64,000 nt of DNA from DATATV01 sp036268615 (GCA_036268615.1 DATATV010000098.1:6136-70135), one strand, 5' to 3'. Positions 8,818-16,613 are shown, counted from the stretch's first letter. The notes: generated from the sequence alone by a model not told the origin. Numbers and translations are program-made.

Positions 8818-9327
8818 TCAGTCCCCCGTCCGGGTGCGCTGGTAGTGCCGGCGCGCCTTCATCCGGTTGCCGCAGACCGCCATCGAGCACCAGCGGGCAC
8901 TGTTGGGCTTGCTGTGGTCGATCAGGAACCGCCGGCACTCCTCGTTGGCACACGGGCGCAGCCGCCCGGGGCCGGACACCCGCAGCGCGTCCCAGGCGAG
9001 CACCGCCCGCGCCGCCGCGCCGCGTCCCTCGGGCACGTCGAGCGTCCAGCCGACGCCCTCGCCGATGAACGACGCCCGGTAGCTCACGCCCTCGACGAAC
9101 CGACCGACCGCGCTCGCCGGCCGGTCACCACGCACCACGTCCTGCAGAACCGAGCGCGCGTCGAGCAGGCTCTGCCACTCCTCGGCGGAGGCCGGCTGGC
9201 CGTGCCCGGCGAGCCAGCTCAGGCCGGCGTCGGCGTCGGCGAGCTCGTCCTGGAGCGACCCGTCCACCACCGGGGTGGTGTTCAGCAGGTCCAACAGCAA
9301 CGTCTCGTCGGTCTTCACCATCGTCAT
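8818..9327 (-). CDS. CGNR zinc-finger (ABATE-type) transcriptional regulator
   Basis: A 169-residue protein. The N-terminal part is the stress-responsive ABATE-like domain (LLDLLNTTPV onward) and the C-terminus has the CGNR zinc finger: CANEEC, WCSMAVCGNR and the basic helix RHYQR. The family is thought to bind DNA. The start has GGAGG 8 bases upstream. It is divergent from an alpha/beta hydrolase with direct repeats in the shared promoter region and probably controls it. A second CGNR regulator lies at 12341-12943. Confidence 0.85.
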   Translation of the reverse strand: MTMVKTDETLLLDLLNTTPVVDGSLQDELADADAGLSWLAGHGQPASAEEWQSLLDARSVLQDVVRGDRPASAVGRFVEGVSYRASFIGEGVGWTLDVPEGRGAAARAVLAWDALRVSGPGRLRPCANEECRRFLIDHSKPNSARWCSMAVCGNRMKARRHYQRTRTGD

Positions 9328-9330
9328 CGA

Positions 9331-9412
9331 TCTAACCTCCAAATCATCACTTGACAGGTTACACGAAGGAGTGCTTGAGTTCTAACCATCAAAGTAAATC
9401 AAAGGAGTTAGA
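9331..9412. promoter_or_regulatory. Direct and inverted repeats in divergent promoter
   Basis: TCTAACCTCCAAAT at 9331 and TCTAACCATCAAAG at 9381 are direct repeats exactly 50 bases apart, and GTTAGA at 9407-9412 is the inverse half-site. TTGACA at 9351-9356 could be a -35 box; a clear -10 was not found. These are candidate sites for the CGNR regulator. Confidence 0.5.
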
Positions 9413-9413
9413 G

Positions 9414-10286
9414 ATGGTCGCCGTTCATCACCGCTACGCCACCGTGCAGGGTCAGCAGCTGTTCTACCGGGAGGCCGGACCCGCCGACGCCCCGGTGATC
9501 GCGCTGCTGCACGGCTTCCCGACCAGCTCGTTCATGTTCCGCCAGCTGATCCCCGCGCTGGCCGACCGCTACCACGTGATCGCTCCCGACCACCTTGGCT
9601 TCGGCCTGTCCGACGCCCCCTCCGCCGGCGAGTTCACCTACACCTTCGACGCGCTGACCGAACTGACCAGCGGCCTGCTCGACCTGCTTGGCGTCACCCG
9701 CTACGCGATGTACGTGCAGGACTACGGCGCCCCGATCGGCTGGCGGCTGGCGCTGGCCAACCCGCGGGCGATCACCGCGATCGTCACGCAGAACGGCAAC
9801 GGCTACGACACCGGCTTCATGCCGGGCTTCTGGAAGGTCGTCTGGGACTACCAGCAGGAGCAGACACCGGAGACCGAGGCCAACATCCGCGCCGCGCTGA
9901 CGCTGGAGCTGACCAAGTGGCAGTACCTCACCGGTGTCCCGGACGAGACCCTGGTCAGCCCGGACGCCTGGGAGCACGACTTCGCGCTGCTCTCCCGGCC
10001 GGGCAACGACGAGATCCAGCTCGCACTGTTCCGCGACTACTCGACCAACCCGCCGATGTACCCGGCACTGCACGAGTTCCTGCGCGACAACCAGCCGCCG
10101 GTGCTCGCGGTGTGGGGCAAGGGCGACGAGATCTTCGGACCCGACGGTGCCCGCGCCTTCGCCGAGGACGTGCCGGACGCGGAGATCCACCTGCTCGACG
10201 GTGGGCACTTCCTGCTGGAGAGCGCCGGTGACGAGGCCGCCGCGCTGATCCACGACTTCCTCGACCGCAAGACGGCCGCGAAGTAA
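9414..10286 (+). CDS. Alpha/beta-fold hydrolase with Asp nucleophile (haloalkane dehalogenase-like)
   Basis: A 290-residue alpha/beta hydrolase. HGFPTSSFMFR forms the oxyanion region, and the nucleophile elbow reads VQDYGAPIGWRLA with Asp103 where esterases carry Ser. The catalytic His is in DGGHFLLES. Asp at the elbow is characteristic of haloalkane dehalogenases and epoxide hydrolases; the halide-binding Asn after HG in dehalogenases is Phe here, so the substrate is uncertain. The ATG follows AAAGGAG. It is divergent from a CGNR regulator and followed after 39 bases by the NhaA fusion gene. Confidence 0.8.
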   Translation: MVAVHHRYATVQGQQLFYREAGPADAPVIALLHGFPTSSFMFRQLIPALADRYHVIAPDHLGFGLSDAPSAGEFTYTFDALTELTSGLLDLLGVTRYAMYVQDYGAPIGWRLALANPRAITAIVTQNGNGYDTGFMPGFWKVVWDYQQEQTPETEANIRAALTLELTKWQYLTGVPDETLVSPDAWEHDFALLSRPGNDEIQLALFRDYSTNPPMYPALHEFLRDNQPPVLAVWGKGDEIFGPDGARAFAEDVPDAEIHLLDGGHFLLESAGDEAAALIHDFLDRKTAAK

Positions 10287-10325
10287 CCCAGAACGATCCA
10301 CTGCAGACACATCGGGAGAACGCAG

Positions 10326-12293
10326 ATGCAGCCCGCGACCGAGCCGGACCTGACGGCAACACCCGTTACGGCGCAACCGATGCCGGAGATGATGGCCGGC
10401 ATGGGCATGAGCCGCATGTCGGCCGGCGCGGCCAGCCCGGTGCGCACCTTCCTGCGCACCGAGTCGGGCAGCGCGGGCGTGCTGGTCGCCGCGGTCGTGG
10501 TCGCGCTGGTGTGGGCGAACCTCGCACCCGGCGCCTACGACGCGGTCTGGAGCTGGGTGTTCCCGGTTCGGTTCGGGCCGCTGTCGGCCACCCTGGACCT
10601 GCGCGACTGGGTCAACAGCGGCCTGATGACGCTGTTCTTCCTGGTCGTCGGGCTGGAGGCGCGGCGCGAGTTCGACCTCGGTGACCTGCGCGAACACCGG
10701 CGGCTGATCCTGCCCGCGGCCGCCGGTCTGGCCGGCATGGCCGTCCCGGTGCTGATCTACCTCGCCATCAACGGAACCGGGTCGGACGCGCACGGCTGGG
10801 GCGCGGCGATGTCCACCGACACCGCGCTGGCCCTGGGCATCTTCGCCGTGATCGACCGCGGCGCACCCGCCCGCATCCGCACCTTCGTGCTCACCCTCTT
10901 CGTCGTCGACGACCTGGTCGCGCTGATCGTCATCGCGGTGGCCTACAGCAGCCACGTCAACCTGGTCGCGCTCGGCGTGGCCGTGCTTGCCTATCTCGGC
11001 GTGCTGGCCGGCCGCCGGTTGGACTACCGCTGGCGCAAGCCGGTGTTCATCGTGCTCGCGGTGACGGTCTGGGGCGCGCTGCTGGCCAGCGGCATCGACC
11101 CGGTCGTGGCCGGGCTCGCCGTCGGCCTGGCGACCTCGGCATACCTGCCCCGGCGGGATTCGCTGGAGCAGGCGACCACGTTGGTCCGGCTCTTCCGCGA
11201 GCAGCCGAGCCCGGAGCTGGCGATCTCGGCGACCAAGGGGCTCAGCGCCGCGCTCTCGGTCAACGCGCGCCTGCAACACGCCTTCCACCGGACCACCAGT
11301 TACCTGGTCGTACCGCTGTTCGCGCTGGCCAACGCGGGCATCGTGATCAACCCGCACCTGCTCGCCAAAGCAGTCACCGCGCCGATCACCATCGGCATCT
11401 TCTGCGCCTACGTCCTGGGCAAGCCCGCGGCGGTGTTCGGCACGTCCTGGCTGGTCAGCCGGTTCAGCCGGGGCACGATCCGGCCCCCGGTCGGCTGGGC
11501 GGCGGTACTCGGCAGCGGCACGATCGCCGGGGTCGGCTTCACCGTCTCACTGCTGATCGCGAGCCTCGCCTTCACCGGCCAGGAGCTCGACGAGGCGAAA
11601 CTCGGCGTGCTGGCGGCGGCGATCGGCGCGTCCGTGCTGAGCCTGCTGGTCTACCGGATCACCGCGGCGCTGCCGGAGGCCGCGCGCACCCGGGCCCTGC
11701 TGGGCAACGCCCGGCAGCTCACCGACCTGGTCGCGCCGGTGGACCCGGGCCGGGACCACGTGCGCGGGCCGGTGGACGCGGTGGTGACGGTGGTCGAATA
11801 CGGCGACTTCGAGTGCCCGTGGACGGGCATGATCGCGCCGACGGCGCGCGAACTGCTCGCCGACAACGCCGACATCCGGTACGTGTGGCGGCATCTGCCC
11901 CTGCCCGACGTGCACCCGTACGCGCAGCTCGCGGCCGAGGCGGCCGAGGCGGCGGACGCGCAGGGCGCGTTCTGGCCGATGCACGACCTGCTGCTGACCA
12001 ACCAGACCGAGCTGCGACTCGACGACCTGGTCGACTACGCGGGCCGGCTCGGCCTGGACACCCGGCGGTTCCGGGAAGACCTGCTGCGGCGCCGGTTCAG
12101 TACGCACGTCGCCCGGGACATCGAGTCGGCCGACCTCAGTGGAGTCGCCGGAACGCCGACCTTCTTCGTGAACGACCAGCGGCACGACGGACCGCAGGAC
12201 CTGAGCACCCTCAACGAGGTCATCAAGGGCGCCCGAGCCCACGCGGCGGCCTTCGCGGCGCCGGCCAGCCGGAACCAGGCCGCCGCCGGGTGA
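10326..12293 (+). CDS. nhaA: NhaA Na+/H+ antiporter fused to DsbA-like thioredoxin domain
   Basis: A 655-residue protein. After a Met-rich N-terminus (MPEMMAGMGMSRM) comes an NhaA antiporter of about 11-12 helices with the essential Asp pair in LFVVDDLVALI (residues 195-196). From about residue 470 a DsbA/thioredoxin-fold domain follows (VVTVVEYGDFECPW, VAGTPTFFVND with the cis-Pro). Its active site is CPWT: Cys497 is present but the second Cys is Thr. NhaA-thioredoxin fusions are known in actinobacteria; the domain may sense redox or act as a reductase needing a partner thiol. It shares strand and spacing with the upstream hydrolase. Confidence 0.87.
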   Translation: MQPATEPDLTATPVTAQPMPEMMAGMGMSRMSAGAASPVRTFLRTESGSAGVLVAAVVVALVWANLAPGAYDAVWSWVFPVRFGPLSATLDLRDWVNSGLMTLFFLVVGLEARREFDLGDLREHRRLILPAAAGLAGMAVPVLIYLAINGTGSDAHGWGAAMSTDTALALGIFAVIDRGAPARIRTFVLTLFVVDDLVALIVIAVAYSSHVNLVALGVAVLAYLGVLAGRRLDYRWRKPVFIVLAVTVWGALLASGIDPVVAGLAVGLATSAYLPRRDSLEQATTLVRLFREQPSPELAISATKGLSAALSVNARLQHAFHRTTSYLVVPLFALANAGIVINPHLLAKAVTAPITIGIFCAYVLGKPAAVFGTSWLVSRFSRGTIRPPVGWAAVLGSGTIAGVGFTVSLLIASLAFTGQELDEAKLGVLAAAIGASVLSLLVYRITAALPEAARTRALLGNARQLTDLVAPVDPGRDHVRGPVDAVVTVVEYGDFECPWTGMIAPTARELLADNADIRYVWRHLPLPDVHPYAQLAAEAAEAADAQGAFWPMHDLLLTNQTELRLDDLVDYAGRLGLDTRRFREDLLRRRFSTHVARDIESADLSGVAGTPTFFVNDQRHDGPQDLSTLNEVIKGARAHAAAFAAPASRNQAAAG

Positions 12294-12311
12294 ACGTCGA
12301 GCCGATTTACG

Positions 12312-12339
12312 GGCTCCGCACGCGGTCGCGTGCGGAGCC
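12312..12339. terminator. Hairpin between convergent genes
   Basis: A perfect 13-base stem, GGCTCCGCACGCG against CGCGTGCGGAGCC with a 2-base centre, lies between the end of the NhaA fusion and the end of the CGNR gene. It probably terminates both transcripts. Confidence 0.7.
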
Positions 12340-12340
12340 A

Positions 12341-12943
12341 TCAGGCCGTGGTGCTGTGGGTGCGTTCGTAGTGCCGGGCCACCCGGGCGCGATTGCCGCA
12401 CAGGTTCGCCGTGCACCACTGGCGGCGCTTGTTCTCGGCCAGGAACAGCATCGAACACGTCGGGTTGGCGCACCGGCGCAGACGGGCCAGCCGCTCGGGA
12501 CTGGTCAGCAGGTCGATCGCCTCCCGGGCGATCTCGGCGAGGGCGGCGTGACCACCGTGTTCGGTGTGCCAGCGCGTCTCGAACCGCGCCGGTCCGGCCG
12601 CGCCCTCGATCAGCCGCACGCTGGTCGGCGCGGCTGCGACCGCCGCGTTGACGTCGCCGATCGAGGTCGCCGCGGGCTCGCGGTGTTCGAGGTGCGCGTC
12701 GAAGAGGTCGCGGATGGCGGCCCGCAGCCTGCGGGTCGCGACCAGGTCCGGAGTCGGGCCGGCCGGCAGCCGGGTCGCCTCCAGCGCCCACCACACGTCG
12801 GCCCGCTCGGCCGAGCTGAACAGGTCGACCGGCGGGTCCTCGGCGAGCATCACGGTGTCCACCAGGTCGAGCGCGACGAGCGGCTCGGCGCCCATCGAGA
12901 AGCCCGCCAGCTGCATGTTCTCCAACGACGGCTGAATGTCCAT
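12341..12943 (-). CDS. CGNR zinc-finger (ABATE-type) transcriptional regulator
   Basis: A 200-residue relative of the 8818-9327 protein, with an ABATE-like N-terminal domain (LDLVDTVML) and a C-terminal zinc finger: CANPTC, WCTANLCGNR and RHYERTH. The start ATG has no good ribosome site and lies beside an inverted repeat, so it may be autoregulated; MQLAGFSMG at 12915 is another possible start. It is divergent from the DUF427 gene, its likely target. Confidence 0.82.
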   Translation of the reverse strand: MDIQPSLENMQLAGFSMGAEPLVALDLVDTVMLAEDPPVDLFSSAERADVWWALEATRLPAGPTPDLVATRRLRAAIRDLFDAHLEHREPAATSIGDVNAAVAAAPTSVRLIEGAAGPARFETRWHTEHGGHAALAEIAREAIDLLTSPERLARLRRCANPTCSMLFLAENKRRQWCTANLCGNRARVARHYERTHSTTA

Positions 12944-12944
12944 A

Positions 12945-13072
12945 GCACCATCTTACCCATTAGGCGATGGTGCAACACGCAGCTCCGCACGATGCGGTAG
13001 CTCACAGGTTGATGCTTCAGATCTCCTCTTGCCGTTAACGACTAATGGATATAGTGTCTCCATAGGCATTAG
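12945..13072. promoter_or_regulatory. Paired inverted repeats in CGNR/DUF427 intergenic region
   Basis: GCACCATC (12945-12952) is inverted at GATGGTGC (12966-12973), and CTAATG (13042-13047) is inverted at CATTAG (13067-13072). CATTAGG at 12958 shares a core with CATTAGC at 13067. One site adjoins each divergent gene, consistent with one regulator acting on both. Function is inferred. Confidence 0.5.
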
Positions 13073-13099
13073 CCAGGGAGTGGACAGAAGGAGCGGACG

Positions 13100-13978
13100 A
13101 TGGGTTTGGCATGGCAACAAGGACCGCTGTCGACCAGGTCGGTGGGGCAGTTCCTGGCGGCGCAGCCGCTGCCCGAGCGGCTGCTGTTCGCCGAACCGCT
13201 GCGTCGGCGGATGCGGGTGCGGCTGGGTGGCCAGTGGCTGTTGGACAGCGAGGACGTGATCCTGCTGCACGAGCCCGACCACTACCCGGTCGCGTTCTTC
13301 CCGGTGCGTGATGTCCAGGACGGCGTGCTCGTGCCGGAGAACCGGACGACGACACACCGCGAGCTCGGACCGACCGCGTGGTTCACCGTGCACGGCGGCG
13401 ACGAGCAGGCGCAGCGTGCCGCGTGGCAGTACACCGACCTGCCGGAGCACGCGGCCGTCCTGCGCGACCGGGTCGCGTTCGCCTGGCGGGCGATGGAGGG
13501 CTTCTACGAGGAGGACGAGCGCATCGTCGGGCACGCGGCCGATCTGTACCACCGCAGCGACATCCGGCAGACCTCCCGGCACCTCCTGGTGCGGGACGGC
13601 GACCGGGTCGTCGCTGACACCCACCGGCCGCTCGCGCTCTACGAGTCGGGCTTCGCGCCCCGCTGGTACGTGCCCCGGGAGGACATCGACGAGTCCGCGC
13701 TGACCGCGGTCGAGGGCCAGACGTTCTGCCCCTACAAGGGTTTGGCCAACTACTACAACATCGGCGAGCGCAAGCACGCGGCGTGGACCTACCTGGCGGC
13801 GTGGCCCGAGGTGGCCCGGGTGTCGGGCTTCGTGTCGTTCGAACCGGACATCGTCGACGTGTACCTCGACGACCGGAAGCTGGCCCTGGAGCCCGGTCAG
13901 ACGGTCATCGCGCACGGCGTCGACCGCGACCTCGACCCGGAGGAGATCCGACAGCACGCCGCCACGGCCGACCACTGA
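13100..13978 (+). CDS. Two-domain DUF427 protein
   Basis: A 292-residue protein with two DUF427 (NTP_transf_9-like) modules, about residues 35-120 and 140-285. The second carries the family hallmark TFCPYKGLANYYNI and the ending FVSFEPDIVDVYLDD; the first is more diverged. DUF427 proteins have no agreed biochemical role; nucleotide or small-ligand binding has been suggested from fold. AAGGAG precedes the ATG. It is divergent from a CGNR regulator and followed by an SDR gene. Confidence 0.85.
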   Translation: MGLAWQQGPLSTRSVGQFLAAQPLPERLLFAEPLRRRMRVRLGGQWLLDSEDVILLHEPDHYPVAFFPVRDVQDGVLVPENRTTTHRELGPTAWFTVHGGDEQAQRAAWQYTDLPEHAAVLRDRVAFAWRAMEGFYEEDERIVGHAADLYHRSDIRQTSRHLLVRDGDRVVADTHRPLALYESGFAPRWYVPREDIDESALTAVEGQTFCPYKGLANYYNIGERKHAAWTYLAAWPEVARVSGFVSFEPDIVDVYLDDRKLALEPGQTVIAHGVDRDLDPEEIRQHAATADH

Positions 13979-14086
13979 CATTCGCAGAATCTCAGCTCTA
14001 CCTCTGAAATTTTCATAACCCGAAAGTCCGGAATCGCCCGGATCAGCCCTTATCTCGGGGCCTGCCACCGAACGGAGTGACTGATA

Positions 14087-14803
14087 ATGAAGACCTCCCT
14101 CACCGATCGCACCGTGCTCGTCATCGGCCGCGGCAGCGGCATCGCCCGCGCGATCACCCTCGCCGCCCAGGAAGCCGGTGCGAACGTCGTGGTGGCCGGC
14201 CGGGACAAGGCGACCCTCGCCGTGGCCTACGACGACGCCGGCGTCACCGCTGAGGAGGTCGACGTCACCGACGAGGCGAGCATCGCCGCGCTGGCCGAGC
14301 GACTCGGCCAGGTCGACCACGTCGTGTCCACGGCATCGGCCCGCGCCCGCGGCGCCGTCGGCGATCTCACCCACGACACGGTGCTGGCGTCCTTCAACGT
14401 CAAGGTGGTCGGCGCGATCCTGCTGGCCAAGTACTTCGGGCCCCGGATGCCCGAGGACGGCTCCTTCGTGTTCCTGTCCGGCGCGTCGGCCCGCAAGCCG
14501 ATGGCCGGCATGCTCGCCGTCGGCGCGACCAACGGCGCCCTCGACGTGGTCGCCCGCACCCTCGCAGTGGAACTGGCGCCGATCCGGGTCAACACCGTCT
14601 CCCCCGGCACCATCGACACCGGCGCCTACGACGGTCTCGGCGAGCAGAAGAAGGCGGCCCTGTTCGCCGCCCGCGAGGCCAACAGCCCGGCCCGCCGCGT
14701 CGGCCGGTCCGACGACATCGCCGAGGCGGTCGTCTTCGCGCTGACCACCACGTTCCTCACCGGCAACTCGCTGGGCATCGACGGCGGCGAACCGCTGGTC
14801 TGA
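14087..14803 (+). CDS. SDR-family oxidoreductase with altered active site
   Basis: A 238-residue paralogue of the protein at 7840-8556, with VIGRGSGIARA, VDVTDEASIAALAERLG, FLSGASARKP and IDGGEPLV. At the catalytic position it reads GMLAVGATNGA, so both Tyr and Lys of YxxxK are absent, while the Ser region remains. GGAG lies 9 bases before the ATG. It heads a likely operon with a 55-residue small protein and a VOC protein. Confidence 0.82.
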   Translation: MKTSLTDRTVLVIGRGSGIARAITLAAQEAGANVVVAGRDKATLAVAYDDAGVTAEEVDVTDEASIAALAERLGQVDHVVSTASARARGAVGDLTHDTVLASFNVKVVGAILLAKYFGPRMPEDGSFVFLSGASARKPMAGMLAVGATNGALDVVARTLAVELAPIRVNTVSPGTIDTGAYDGLGEQKKAALFAAREANSPARRVGRSDDIAEAVVFALTTTFLTGNSLGIDGGEPLV

Positions 14804-14842
14804 CCGACGAAGAGCAGATCGACGAGCAGATCGGAGACAGTC

Positions 14843-15010
14843 ATGGCCACCCGAATCCCAGCACCCGACCGCACGACGGCCGTCGCGATCACCCCCGCGC
14901 TCGGCCCCATCCCCGCCGTCTACCTGCCGCCGAACACCGTCCGGTCCGGCTGGCACCCGCTGGCCGCAGCGGTGCGCAGGCTTTCCCGGCACGCCAAGGT
15001 CGGTGCGTGA
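14843..15010 (+). CDS. Small hypothetical protein coupled to VOC gene
   Basis: A 55-residue frame beginning MATRIPAPDRTTAVAITPA and ending in a basic helix VRRLSRHAKVGA. It has GGAG 8 bases before its ATG and its stop overlaps the next ATG as TGATG, which indicates translational coupling. No family is recognised. Position and overlap argue it is translated; function is unknown. Confidence 0.55.
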   Translation: MATRIPAPDRTTAVAITPALGPIPAVYLPPNTVRSGWHPLAAAVRRLSRHAKVGA

Positions 15011-15474
15011 TGGACTACCGCATCGAGGTGATCACCCTGCCGGTCAGCGACGTCGACCGGGCGCTGCGGTTCTACACCGAGCAGGTCGGCTTCGGGCTGG
15101 ATGTCGACTACCAGCCCAACAGCGAGTTCCGGGTCGTCCAGCTGACCCCGCCGGGGTCGTCGTGTTCGGTGCAGTTCGGTCGCGGACTCACCGACGCGGC
15201 GCCCGGCTCGGCGCGCACGACGTATCTCGTCGTCGCCGACATCGAGGCGGCGCAGCGGGAACTGAGCGAACGGGGTGTCGCGGTCGGTCCGATCCGGCAC
15301 AAGACGTCGGTCGCTGACTGGCAGGGGGACTATTCGGCCGGGGTTGACCCGGAACGGCGGAGGTACGCCAGTTTTGTCGATTTCGCCGATCCTGACGGGA
15401 ACACCTGGACTGTGCAGGAGGCCCTGTCGCGCCAGCGACAGGGGAGGGCCAGGAGCGAAGCGACCCTGAGCTAG
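15010..15474 (+). CDS. VOC/glyoxalase-fold protein
   Basis: A 154-residue protein with the vicinal-oxygen-chelate pattern: VITLPVSDVDRALRFYTEQ at the start, then ADIEAAQRELSERGV, then FADPDGNTWTVQEA. It resembles single-domain glyoxalase or bleomycin-resistance-like proteins. The last 16 or so residues (RQRQGRARSEATLS) are read from a dispersed intergenic repeat and are probably not part of the fold. It overlaps the upstream small gene by one base. Confidence 0.82.
   Translation: MDYRIEVITLPVSDVDRALRFYTEQVGFGLDVDYQPNSEFRVVQLTPPGSSCSVQFGRGLTDAAPGSARTTYLVVADIEAAQRELSERGVAVGPIRHKTSVADWQGDYSAGVDPERRRYASFVDFADPDGNTWTVQEALSRQRQGRARSEATLS
15421..15466 (+). repeat. Dispersed intergenic repeat, copy 2
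   Basis: It has the same blocks as 5846-5906: GCCCTGTCGCGCCAG at the start and GAGGGCCAGGAGCGAAGCGA at the end, with a hairpin CTGTCGC/GCGACAG between them. Here it supplies the last codons of the VOC gene. Confidence 0.7.
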
Positions 15475-15592
15475 ATGGTTCCTGACCTCGCCCTCGGAAG
15501 GCCGGAAGGGCGAAGCGTGCGTGGCACTACGCGAGGCTGCGATCGGTTTCCGTCGGCCCTTCGTTCACGGCGTCGCTTCGCTCCTGGCCCTA

Positions 15593-16552
15593 GGCCGTGT
15601 CCTCAAAGCCAGAGCATCACCGTGGCCAGATCCACCATGCCCCGGAAGGACAACGCGGTCTTGTCATAACGGGTCGCGATCGCCCGATACTGCTTGAGCC
15701 GGTTGAAACACCGCTCCACCACATTCCGCCGCCGGTAGACCACTGGATCAAACGCCGGCGGCCGTCCACCCCTACGGCCCCGCCGGCGCCGATTGGCCTG
15801 CTGATCAGCCCGTTCCGGGATCGTGGCAACAATCCCCCGCGCCCGGAGGTAGGCGCGGATCGCACGAGTGCTGTAGCCCTTGTCGGCCAACACCCGCACG
15901 GGTCGCACCCACGGCCGACCCCGACCCGGTCGTGGCATCCGGATACCAGCCATGACCTGCTCGAACTGGGTACAGTCATTGATGTTCCCGCCGGTCAACA
16001 CCACCGACAACGGCCGCCCCAGACCATCACAGGCCAGATGAATCTTCGTGGAAAGCCCACCCCGGGACCGACCCATGGCATGATCATCTGGCTCGGTCTG
16101 CCCGTCATCCGACTCGCCGGCCCCCCGTGTGGGGCGGATGCGCCCGACGGGCACCCGCGGCGTGCTGGTGCGCCCGCACGATCGAGGAATCCACCGACAC
16201 CTCCCGGTCCAACTCCTCCACCGCTACGGCCAACACCCGCACCCGCCCCACCAACACCGACAGCAGACCCGACCGAGACCAGCGCCAAAACCGGTTGTAG
16301 ACGGTCTTCCACGGCCCGTATCGTTCCGGTAGGTCCCGCCACGCCACACCGGTCTTGGCCTTGAACAACATCCCGTTGATCACCCGACGGTCATCCACCC
16401 GCGGCCGCCCCTTGGCCCCCGAGGCCGGTAACAACGGCTGGATGACCTGCCACTGCTCATCGGTCAGCTCATGCCTACGCACCACGACCGAAGATCAAAC
16501 CAGACCCGTCACAACCGCGCAGATCAGCCACACCCACTTTGAGGACACGGCC
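15593..16552. mobile_element. IS5-family insertion sequence (IS427-like), 960 bp
   Basis: Perfect 16-base terminal inverted repeats, GGCCGTGTCCTCAAAG at 15593-15608 and its inverse at 16537-16552, bound the element, with TA on both sides as a likely 2-base target duplication. It carries one transposase split over two overlapping frames. The element looks complete, but I cannot tell whether it is active. Confidence 0.88.
15603..16485 (-). CDS. IS5-family transposase in two frames
   Basis: The first frame (16485 to 16105, 126 residues) starts MVRRHELTDEQWQVIQPLLP and carries the first catalytic Asp in VDSSIVRAHQHAAG. The second (stop at 15603) carries GAGESDDGQTEPDDHAMGRS, the second Asp in VLADKGYSTRAIR and the Glu in VVERCFNRLK. 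The frames overlap at a run of six G residues; a +1 (or -2) shift there joins them into a full-length protein of about 290 residues. This could be programmed frameshifting, as in some IS5 members, or an inactivating indel. Confidence 0.8.
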
Positions 16553-16583
16553 TAGAGCGTCGCTGCCGCGACAGGGCTTGACT

Positions 16584-16611
16584 CACTAATTAAAAAGTAT
16601 TTCAATTAGTG
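16584..16611. promoter_or_regulatory. TetR operator, perfect inverted repeat
   Basis: CACTAATT (16584-16591) is inverted at AATTAGTG (16604-16611), ending two bases before the TetR ATG. TTGACT at 16578-16583 could be a -35 element. The AT-rich site in a GC-rich setting and its position point to autorepression of the TetR-ferredoxin-P450 operon. Confidence 0.7.
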
Positions 16612-16613
16612 AA

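Larger units (their letters stand above)
15571..16577 (-). repeat. Dispersed intergenic repeat, copy 3, split by IS5-type element
   Basis: The left part GTCGCTTCGCTCCTGGCCCT (from about 15572) is the inverse of the end block of copies 1 and 2. The right part, 16555-16577, ends GCCGCGACAGGGC and matches the inverse of the start block. The insertion sequence 15593-16552 separates them, so it landed inside a third, inverted copy. Confidence 0.65.
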
